Shown: piece after piece, positions 1 to 7,335 of the stretch
How positions within the stretch are numbered: position 1 is the first letter of the stretch
Layout of the letters: every line of letters begins with the position of its first letter
Assembly: GCA_031259845.1 (NCBI GenBank)
Contig: JAIRKZ010000024.1
Location: 1 to 37,654, forward strand
DNA from: Tannerellaceae bacterium
GTDB taxonomy: Bacteria; Bacteroidota; Bacteroidia; Bacteroidales; Tannerellaceae
Direction: 5' to 3'
Length of the DNA stretch: 37,654 nucleotides
The notes under the pieces: generated by a model
What the model was told of the DNA's origin: nothing
What the model saw: only the letters and a program-made list of their open reading frames with translations
The model's database searches: none
Made by a program: the position numbers and the translations under genes

Positions 1-2802
1 CATCCCCATAAGCGTTACCAGTCCTGTCTGAAAATAAATGTCGTTGTTCAGTCCCGTTACCCAAACGCCCAGGAAGGCGCCCAATGCCGCAACGGGTAAT
101 GATAAAAGAACGGCTGCCGGCGCTATCCAGCTCTCATACTGGGCGGCAAGGAACAGGAAGACGAAGAGGAATACCAGCGCCAGCACGTATCCTGTCTGTC
201 CGCCGGCCTTTTTCTCCTGGTAAGACAAGCCGCTCCATTCTAACCCGATGTTTTCAGGCAGATGTTCGCGCACAATCCGCTGCATCGCTTCCATCGCTTC
301 GCCCGAACTGTATCCGGGAGCCGCCACCGCATTGATAGCTGCGGTAGAGAACATATTGAAGCGCTTTATCGTCCCCGGGCCGGTGATGTACCGGGTAGAA
401 CCCAGCGCCGTGAGCGGTATCACAGACCCGCTCTGCGAGCGAACAAAGTACAGCCCCAAATCCTCTTTGGCAGTCCGGTAAGGGGCTTCGGCCTGTATAT
501 ATACCTTGTAAATACGGTTGAACATATTGAAGTCGTTAACATATACAGACCCCAGGTATGCTTTCATTGTAGAAAATATATCAGCCACGGGGATACCCAG
601 GAACTTAGCCCGGTCTCGGTCTACGTCAAAATAAAGCTGGGGTATCTCCGGTTGCAAAGCAGAAGAGACACTCTGCAACTCGGGCGCCCGTGAAGCATAG
701 AACAGGAACGTATCCGCGGCTTCCGTCAGGTTTTCCCAGCCGGCGTCGCCACGGGCTTCCAGTTGCATTTCTATCCCGCCGCTTTCCCCCAGGCCGGGGA
801 TAACGGGCGGACGATTCAGGTAGGCCTTTATTTCGGGATAATAATACAACTCTTTCCGGGCCTCTTCCATCACATTCGCCACATCCATGCCAGACGATTT
901 CCGTTCTTCCCAAGGCTTCAGTATAACAGTGAGGGTAGCCCTGCTTTGCGAAGTACCCACGCGCGAGCTGCTTCCGGTAACGTTCTGCACATACGCCACA
1001 GCGGGCAGGCCGCTCAGCCAGGCGATGGCCCGGGCGGTTACTGCGCGGGTGCGTTCCAGTGTGGCCCCTTCTGTCATTTCCAGTTCAACGGTAAAGAATC
1101 CCTGGTCTTCTTCGGGGATAAAGCTGGCAGGTATTATCCTGTTAAGTACGAAAATAAATACTAACATGATGCCGAAACCGGCCAATATACGCTTTGGATA
1201 TACAAGCGTTTTCCTCAGGAGATAAATATATTTCCGGTTCCCCAGGCTTAGCCATTCGTCAATCTTACGAAAAACAATATTCTTTTTCTCTTTCCCTGAC
1301 GACGGACGCAGTATAATGGCGCACATCGCCGGGCTAAGCGTAAGGGCTACAACGGTAGACAGCAAGACGGAAACAACAATTGTTACGGAAAATTGCCGGT
1401 ACAGCTGCCCGGTAATCCCACTGAGGAAACTCACCGGAATAAACACAGACGCCAGTACGAGCGAAGTAGCAATCAAGGCGCCGCTCAGTTCACGCATGGC
1501 TTTATGCGTGGCTTCGCGTGGCGTTTTTTTCTCCTCTTCTATGATACGCTCCACGTTTTCTACCACCACAATGGCATCGTCTACTACGATACCGATAGCC
1601 AGAACCAGCCCCAGCAACGTAAGCATGTTTAACGAAAAGCCCATGATAAGCATAAAGCCAAATGTCCCAATCAATGAAACAGGTACGGCTATGGTAGGAA
1701 TCAGGGCGGCCCGCCAGGTTTGCAAGGACAGGAATACTACGAGAATAACCAGCGCCAGCGCTTCAATCAATGTCTTATATACCTCGTGTATGGATTGCGA
1801 GATGTATTCGGTCATATCAAAAGGGAACATATATTCCATACCTTCGGGAAAATTCCTGCTGATTTCTTTCATAGCCTCTTTCACATTGGCGGCTACTTTC
1901 ATGGCATTGGCGGCGGGAAGCATATAGATTCCCAGGATAGCTGCGTTTTTCCCATTCAGCCCGCTCTCGGTAGCATAAGAAGATGCTTCCAGCGATATGC
2001 GGGCTACATCCCGCAGGCGCACAATAGAACCGTCAGGATTGGCGCGTACTACGATTTCTTCAAATTCCTTAACGGTAGACAGGCGTCCGTGAGCTGTGAC
2101 AGGTAATGTAACGTCTACGTCCAATACCGGTTGCTTCCCTAATTCACCGGCAGCCGACTCCCTGTTTTGATCTTTAAGAGCGTTTTGCAAATCCTGCACG
2201 GTCAGTCCCATATTCGCCAGCCGGTCTGGGTACACCCATATCTGCATACCGTAATACCGGCTGCCGATATTGGATACGCGTCCGATGCCGGGGATACGGC
2301 GCAATACGTCGAGCACATTAACCGTAGCAAAATTGCTCAGGTATATTTCATCGAAACGCGGATCGTCAGACAATAAACTGAGCGTCATCAACTGGCTGGA
2401 CGCTTGCTTTTCTACAGTGATACCGTTTTGTACCACTTCCGCCGGCAAACGCGATTCGGCCAGTTTTACACGGTTTTGAATTTCAACAGCCGACAAATCC
2501 GGATTGGCGCCCACATCGAATGTGATTGTAACGTTCAGCCCGCCCGAATTGGAACTGCTGCTTTGCATGTAAATCATATCCGGCGTACCGTTCAGTTCCT
2601 GTTCGATAGGAGTGGCTACCGCCTGAGACACCGTAAGCGCGCTGGCTCCCGGATAGGAAGCGTTAATCCTTACTACCGGCGGGGTGATTTGCGGATACTG
2701 GTCTACCGGCAATGAGATAAGGCCAATGATTCCTGCGATAACAATAAGGATGGAAAGCACGGTTGAAAAAACCGGGCGTTCTATAAAAAATCCCGTATTC
2801 AT
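1..2802 (-). CDS. RND multidrug efflux permease (AcrB/HAE1 family), C-terminus cut by window edge
   Basis: Inner-membrane proton-driven pump that exports drugs or other hydrophobic compounds with a periplasmic adaptor and an outer-membrane channel. The reading frame is open from the ATG at 2802 to the window edge, giving 934 residues of a family usually about 1,030-1,060 long, so only the C-terminal membrane helices are missing. It begins MNTGFFIERPVFS, the usual RND cytoplasmic start plus TM1. The TM4 motif GIVVDDAIVVVENVERI has the paired aspartates D408 and D409 that match the proton-relay aspartates of AcrB. The start overlaps the stop of the upstream adaptor gene (ATGA), so translation is probably coupled. 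An outer-membrane TolC-like gene would be expected further left and is not visible. Substrate cannot be told from sequence. Confidence 0.96.
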   Translation of the reverse strand, partial: MNTGFFIERPVFSTVLSILIVIAGIIGLISLPVDQYPQITPPVVRINASYPGASALTVSQAVATPIEQELNGTPDMIYMQSSSSNSGGLNVTITFDVGANPDLSAVEIQNRVKLAESRLPAEVVQNGITVEKQASSQLMTLSLLSDDPRFDEIYLSNFATVNVLDVLRRIPGIGRVSNIGSRYYGMQIWVYPDRLANMGLTVQDLQNALKDQNRESAAGELGKQPVLDVDVTLPVTAHGRLSTVKEFEEIVVRANPDGSIVRLRDVARISLEASSYATESGLNGKNAAILGIYMLPAANAMKVAANVKEAMKEISRNFPEGMEYMFPFDMTEYISQSIHEVYKTLIEALALVILVVFLSLQTWRAALIPTIAVPVSLIGTFGFMLIMGFSLNMLTLLGLVLAIGIVVDDAIVVVENVERIIEEEKKTPREATHKAMRELSGALIATSLVLASVFIPVSFLSGITGQLYRQFSVTIVVSVLLSTVVALTLSPAMCAIILRPSSGKEKKNIVFRKIDEWLSLGNRKYIYLLRKTLVYPKRILAGFGIMLVFIFVLNRIIPASFIPEEDQGFFTVELEMTEGATLERTRAVTARAIAWLSGLPAVAYVQNVTGSSSRVGTSQSRATLTVILKPWEERKSSGMDVANVMEEARKELYYYPEIKAYLNRPPVIPGLGESGGIEMQLEARGDAGWENLTEAADTFLFYASRAPELQSVSSALQPEIPQLYFDVDRDRAKFLGIPVADIFSTMKAYLGSVYVNDFNMFNRIYKVYIQAEAPYRTAKEDLGLYFVRSQSGSVIPLTALGSTRYITGPGTIKRFNMFSTAAINAVAAPGYSSGEAMEAMQRIVREHLPENIGLEWSGLSYQEKKAGGQTGYVLALVFLFVFLFLAAQYESWIAPAAVLLSLPVAALGAFLGVWVTGLNNDIYFQTGLVTLMGM

Positions 2803-3965
2803 CCTCTGTCCTCCTCTCTTAATTCTTCCAATGCTTTTTCGTCAGACGAGTTGACAGCCCGTGTTTCCACGCCCGGCGCAAGTTTGTGATATCCTTCCGT
2901 CACTACCCATTCATTTTCGCCCAATCCTCTTTCTATTACGATATTGTTTTGTATTTCAGGGCCAATTTGTACGAAGCGTTTCTCTGCTTTATTGTCGCGG
3001 CGGATGATGTATATAAAAGCGCCTCCTTTTTCAATGGATACCGCTTTACGGGGAACCACAATGGCTCTTTCGCGTACATCTAACAATAACTTTACTCTTG
3101 TGAATTGTCCCGGCAGAAGTCTTTGGTCAGGATTAGCCAGTTCGGCGCGCACGCCGAAGGTTCCAGTCTGCGGGTCTACAATAGGGTCGGCAAAGTCTAC
3201 ATAGCCGGTTATCGGGTATTCCGAATTGTCGGCCAGCGTAACCGTAACGCTTGGCTGCCACGAACGCGTTGTATCCTGTTCGCCAAAACGCACATTCCGG
3301 CCCTCGGCCCTCAGATAGTCTAATGCCGTCATTTTAAAATCCACCAATACGGTATCGCTTTTTACAACGGCAGCCAGTTTGGAATTTACGCCCGGGCCTA
3401 CTAATGCGCCTATATCTACAAACCGTTCGCTGATATATCCGGAGATGGGCGATGTTACGGCCGTATAATTCAGTTCCAACTGCGCCTGTTCGAGGTCGGC
3501 TTTGCTGATACCGATATTCGCTTGCGCATCTTCCAGCGAGGCGATAGCATTATCAAGGTCTAACTGGCTGGCGGCATGTTGCTCGTAAAGCGGCGTTAAA
3601 CGTTCTACGTCCCGTTTAGATTTAGCCGCCTGCGCTTCGGCTTTCTTTAATTGCGCTTTAGCCTTTTCAAGCCGGGCTTTATATTGCGCCGAATTAATAA
3701 TGAATAAAGGCTCATGCTGATTGACGTATTTACCTTCTTTAAAAAGCATCCGTTCCAGATAACCTTCTACCCGTGCATGAACTTCTACGTAGCTGGCAGC
3801 ACGTATACGCCCTACATATTCTCCAAAAATATACACCTCCTCTTTTGAGGGCTTTTCTACAATAACAATGGGAAGTTGTTGTTTCTCTCTCTTTTTGCAA
3901 CCTGAAAAAAACAGAGGGAAAATCACTATGGAAAGCAATAGTATCCCGATACTAAGATTTTTCAT
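2799..3965 (-). CDS. RND efflux periplasmic adaptor (membrane fusion protein), lipoprotein
   Basis: Adaptor that bridges the RND permease and an outer-membrane channel. The 388-aa protein has a lipoprotein signal with lipobox FFSGC and lipidated Cys23. A biotinyl-lipoyl-like half follows (about 55-92), then a charged alpha-helical hairpin (about 93-165, rich in Lys, Ala, Glu and Gln), the second lipoyl half (VTSPISGYISERF, about 170-182), and beta-barrel and membrane-proximal domains. Its stop overlaps the permease ATG by 4 nt, so the two form one operon. No convincing TAnnTTTG box was found in the 240 nt upstream, and no regulator gene lies next to it, so I cannot say how it is controlled. 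Confidence 0.95.
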   Translation of the reverse strand: MKNLSIGILLLSIVIFPLFFSGCKKREKQQLPIVIVEKPSKEEVYIFGEYVGRIRAASYVEVHARVEGYLERMLFKEGKYVNQHEPLFIINSAQYKARLEKAKAQLKKAEAQAAKSKRDVERLTPLYEQHAASQLDLDNAIASLEDAQANIGISKADLEQAQLELNYTAVTSPISGYISERFVDIGALVGPGVNSKLAAVVKSDTVLVDFKMTALDYLRAEGRNVRFGEQDTTRSWQPSVTVTLADNSEYPITGYVDFADPIVDPQTGTFGVRAELANPDQRLLPGQFTRVKLLLDVRERAIVVPRKAVSIEKGGAFIYIIRRDNKAEKRFVQIGPEIQNNIVIERGLGENEWVVTEGYHKLAPGVETRAVNSSDEKALEELREEDRG

Positions 3966-4205
3966 TCGACGAGTTTTTTTTCAATTATAATTCAATGCCC
4001 CAATACACTTGATTTGTTTTACACCAAGTTAACGATCTCTTAATAAAAACAAACAATGAAACAAATTATTGTTCATGGCGGCGCATTAAATAAAGTTAAT
4101 CCGTTTTTATTTCCCTGCCAACTCATGACAAGCAAGACCTCCCCCGGATTTTGCAGTCCCGCTGCCTTCAGTGCATACCTCACGATAAACCCCCTTGGCA
4201 AGACC
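3966..4205. other. Intergenic region, adaptor gene to nnr gene
   Basis: 240 nt between two minus-strand genes. It should carry the promoter of the efflux operon and the terminator of the nnr gene. I found neither a full TAnnTTTG box nor a hairpin followed by a T-run. The half near 3966-4110 is AT-rich; the half near 4110-4205 is more GC-rich. No ORF is supported. Confidence 0.5.
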
Positions 4206-5717
4206 CTACTTAACCTGTTTAAATGCTATGCCTAAGGAGCTGATAATGTCTCCCGCTATCATGCTTTCTTCGGAATGAGTGGCGGCGGCATGGTCTCCGG
4301 CTGTTCCGTGCAGAAATACGCTTATGACAGAGGCTGTTTCCGGTTCATATCCTTGTGCCAGCAGGCCAAGTATAATGCCGGTTAAAACGTCTCCACTTCC
4401 TGCTGTAGCCATTCCAGGGTTGCCGGTACTGTTGAAATAGATGTTGCCTCCCGGTGTACAGATAGCGGTGTAGGCTCCTTTTAGAATAAAAATCAACTTA
4501 TGTTCCCGAGCCAGGCTTTGCGCTTTCATTAGTCTTTCATACCCACTGCTGCTTTCTCCTGCCAGGCGATCGAATTCTTTCAGATGCGGGGTAAGTATAC
4601 TTCTTTTGGGTATGAGTTCCATCAGGTTTTTGTCTGACGCGATGATATTCAGGGCGTCGGCGTCAATTACTAAATGTGTACGCGCTTTGCGGAATAAATC
4701 CCCTAACCCTGATGCTGTTTGAGGCTGCCGCCCTAATCCGGGGCCAATCCCTATGGCTGAATAGGGTGAGAGATCGGGGAGAGTAGTATAATACTCGGGA
4801 TGCGGATCAAAGCTAAGCATAGTCTCCGGAGAGGCAGTTTGCAGAATCAGTTCTCCGCATTGTGGTATATGTGCGGTTAATAAGCCTGCGCCACTGCGCA
4901 TACAAGCTCTTGACGCCAATAACGCCGCACCCATTTTACCACGGCTGCCGGCTATCAGCAGCGCGTGTCCATAAAGGCTTTTATGTCCGAACTTCCTGCG
5001 TGGAAGTATTGTCTTGCAGATATCGTCTTCTAATATGAGATTATAGGGCGTTTTTGTTTTGGTTATTATATCGGGATGAATCCCTATATCCAATACTTTC
5101 CATTTGCCTGCAAATTCTTCATTTTCGGGTAACAGAAAGGCTAATTTGGGGTAACTGAACGTAAGGGTGATATCTGCCCGGATAATTGCTTCCGTATTAT
5201 TCTTGCGATTGTCTTCACCAAACAGGCCGGAGGGAATATCAATAGATACCACATAAGCGTCGGACTCATTAATGTGGCTGATCAACTTTGCAAAACCTCC
5301 TTCGATTGGTTTGTTGAGGCCCGAACCGAATAAGCCGTCAATGACAATATCATTTCCAGTTAATTCCGGCAGCGTAAAATTAGAGATTACCTCATTAAAC
5401 CCTGTTGCGTCCGTCTCTATCAGCCGGTGTTTATTTTCCAGGCAGTCGGGTGAAAGATGTTGCTTCGTATTAAACAAATAGGTGATCACCTTATAAGATT
5501 CATCTTTTAAGAGGCGGGCGACGGCTAAAGCGTCGGCCCCATTATTCCCAAATCCTGCAAATACAACAATGCGGCATTGCTTTGAGAAACGGCGGATAAA
5601 CTCCTGTACAAACAAGGTAGAAGCCCTTTCTATCAAATCAATAGAGGCGATCGGTTTATTTTCTATGGTATACCGGTCGAGGTCTTTCATCTTTTCCGTA
5701 GTAAATATTTTAATCAT
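4206..5717 (-). CDS. nnr: Bifunctional NAD(P)HX epimerase / ADP-dependent NAD(P)HX dehydratase
   Basis: Repairs hydrated, inactive NADH and NADPH. The N-terminal YjeF_N domain epimerises R- and S-NAD(P)HX, and the C-terminal ribokinase-like domain dehydrates the S form using ADP. With the start chosen here the protein is 503 aa. It contains the epimerase motif FAGFGNNGADAL (about 53-64) and the dehydratase GSGDVLTG motif near the C-terminus, after GNPGMATA. The frame is open to an ATG at 5750, but I prefer the ATG at 5717. The protein then begins MIKIFTTEKMKDLD, as family members do, and a TATATTTG box at 5739-5746 lies between the two candidates, so the upper ATG would not be transcribed. 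It appears monocistronic. Confidence 0.95.
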   Translation of the reverse strand: MIKIFTTEKMKDLDRYTIENKPIASIDLIERASTLFVQEFIRRFSKQCRIVVFAGFGNNGADALAVARLLKDESYKVITYLFNTKQHLSPDCLENKHRLIETDATGFNEVISNFTLPELTGNDIVIDGLFGSGLNKPIEGGFAKLISHINESDAYVVSIDIPSGLFGEDNRKNNTEAIIRADITLTFSYPKLAFLLPENEEFAGKWKVLDIGIHPDIITKTKTPYNLILEDDICKTILPRRKFGHKSLYGHALLIAGSRGKMGAALLASRACMRSGAGLLTAHIPQCGELILQTASPETMLSFDPHPEYYTTLPDLSPYSAIGIGPGLGRQPQTASGLGDLFRKARTHLVIDADALNIIASDKNLMELIPKRSILTPHLKEFDRLAGESSSGYERLMKAQSLAREHKLIFILKGAYTAICTPGGNIYFNSTGNPGMATAGSGDVLTGIILGLLAQGYEPETASVISVFLHGTAGDHAAATHSEESMIAGDIISSLGIAFKQVK

Positions 5718-5738
5718 GATGATGGCTTTTAGTAAGTG

Positions 5739-5746
5739 CAAATATA
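5739..5746 (-). promoter_or_regulatory. -7 box upstream of nnr
   Basis: Reads TATATTTG on the minus strand, matching the Bacteroidota -7 consensus TAnnTTTG, 21 nt before the chosen start. No TTTG-like -33 element lies at 19-23 nt spacing. It decides the start of nnr. Confidence 0.6.
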
Positions 5747-5757
5747 GCATCAGTTAA

Positions 5758-6083
5758 ACGACTTTACCCCACGAGGGTTGAACAAATTTCCATCGTTCTA
5801 TCTTTTAGCTGTTGTTTTTTTGTTTATCTTTTGCGCCATTAAAAGAAAACGGACCTTACCTCCATTTCTCCACGGGCAACCATTTTGCCTCCTGTCCGGG
5901 ATTTGTCCCTCACAACAAAATAACCGGCGGATGTATCATCTCCTCCAAAACCGACCGGGTTAACAGTCCGGCCGCCAGAGCCTTAAAAAAGTAGTCCCTT
6001 CCATTAAAGGGGGATGAGATTTTGTTTGATTACTATTAACTTGTTTTTACAAGATAAAGAGGGTGTAAATGAAATTAGTTTTC
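5758..6083. other. Divergent intergenic region, nnr / hexokinase
   Basis: About 330 nt between divergent genes with no supported coding sequence. Two short plus-strand open frames (5778-5963 and 5812-5994) overlap in different frames, are low in complexity and resemble no family I know. A small CCCTT/AAGGG hairpin lies at about 5996-6011 but has no T-run directly after it. I see no other structure. Confidence 0.5.
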
Positions 6084-6091
6084 TACTTTTG
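6084..6091 (+). promoter_or_regulatory. -7 box upstream of hexokinase
   Basis: TACTTTTG matches TAnnTTTG, 32 nt before the hexokinase ATG. No good TTTG -33 element lies at the expected distance, so this is a partial match. Confidence 0.5.
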
Positions 6092-6123
6092 AAGAATTTT
6101 GAAAATAAAATAAATCACTAATC

Positions 6124-7332
6124 ATGAAAGACAACATTTTTAAATTAAACATCGACCAGTTAAGAGAAATTGCAGAAGCATTGCAAAGCAGGGTAGGGGA
6201 AGGCCTTAGTAAAGAAAATCAGGAAGTACAATGTATACCGACATTTATCAGCCCTAAAGCCGGAGCGGAAGGAAAATCGCTTGTCTTGGATTTAGGCGGT
6301 ACGAATTACAGGGTAGCAACGGTGGATTTTTCAGAAGGTAAAACGACTATCCGTCCGGAAAATGGTTGGAAAAAGGACCTTTCCATTATGAAGAAGCCTG
6401 AATTTACAGAAGAGCTTCTTTATAAAGAACAGGCCGACCCGATTATGGAAATAAAGATTGACGAACCATTGCCTATCGGTTATTGTTTCTCTTATCCTGC
6501 CGAATCTTTGCCAAATGGCGATGCCACATTACTTCGTTGGACAAAAGGTGTAAATATCCCTGAAATGATAGGTAGACCGATTGGAGAATCCTTAGTTAAC
6601 TATCTGAATGATAAAGCAGGGAAAAAGCAATTTATAAAAGCAAATGTTATTAATGATACGGTAGCCAGCCTTTTTGCCGGCCTTACCCGTACGGATTATG
6701 ATGCATATATTGGCCTTATTGTTGGAACCGGAACCAATATGGCTACGTTTATTAATGCCGGCAAAATAACAAAATTGGAAGGAAAGGAGAACTTCTCCGG
6801 TTTATTACCTGTTAATTTGGAATCGGGGAACTTTGACCCTCCCCACCTGACGGATATTGATGCAGTAGTTGATGCAAGTTCAGGCACTTTCGGAACGCAA
6901 CGTTTTGAGAAGGCTGTATCCGGAATGTATCTGGGCGAAATACTTAAAGCGGTGTTCCCGTTTGACGAGTTTGAAGAAAAGTTTGACGCCCAGAAATTGA
7001 CTAATATAATGGGCTATCCTGATATTCACAAAGAAAAGTATGTATGTATTGCCCGTTGGATTTATGAAAGGTCTGCTAAATTGGTAGCTGCGTCATTAGT
7101 CGGCCTCGTTTTGCTAATGAAATCACATGATAAGTCTATCAAACGAATCCGCCTGATAGCGGAAGGCAGCTTATTCTGGAGCGAAGACCGTAAGGGCGTA
7201 GATTATAAGGACATCGTTATCGTAGAATTGCATAAATTATTAGGAAGCTTCGGATATAAAGATGTAAAAGTAGATATTCATCATGTGGATAATGCTAATC
7301 TGATAGGTTCGGCCATTGCTGCGTTGTCATAG
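6124..7332 (+). CDS. Hexokinase (eukaryotic-type fold)
   Basis: Phosphorylates glucose and related hexoses with ATP at the entry of glycolysis, in the cytoplasm. At 402 aa it has the length of the single-domain hexokinases found in Bacteroidota. Visible motifs: phosphate-1 loop LDLGGTNYR (55-63); sugar-binding stretch FSYPAESLPNGDATLLRWTKG (about 122-142, with conserved RWTKG); catalytic aspartate D178 in NDTVASLFAG; phosphate-2 loop IGLIVGTGTN (196-205); and the C-terminal adenosine region with AEGSLFW. The TACTTTTG box at 6084-6091 is the likely promoter. The helicase gene starts 3 nt after the stop, so the two are almost certainly co-transcribed. Confidence 0.95.
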   Translation: MKDNIFKLNIDQLREIAEALQSRVGEGLSKENQEVQCIPTFISPKAGAEGKSLVLDLGGTNYRVATVDFSEGKTTIRPENGWKKDLSIMKKPEFTEELLYKEQADPIMEIKIDEPLPIGYCFSYPAESLPNGDATLLRWTKGVNIPEMIGRPIGESLVNYLNDKAGKKQFIKANVINDTVASLFAGLTRTDYDAYIGLIVGTGTNMATFINAGKITKLEGKENFSGLLPVNLESGNFDPPHLTDIDAVVDASSGTFGTQRFEKAVSGMYLGEILKAVFPFDEFEEKFDAQKLTNIMGYPDIHKEKYVCIARWIYERSAKLVAASLVGLVLLMKSHDKSIKRIRLIAEGSLFWSEDRKGVDYKDIVIVELHKLLGSFGYKDVKVDIHHVDNANLIGSAIAALS

Positions 7333-7335
7333 TAG

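Noticed and set aside
1316..1927. 203-aa plus-strand open frame
   Set aside because: Antisense shadow of the RND permease, including its conserved TM4 region.
5718..5750. Upstream start for nnr
   Set aside because: The extra 11 residues do not resemble family members and the -7 box at 5739-5746 lies within this extension.
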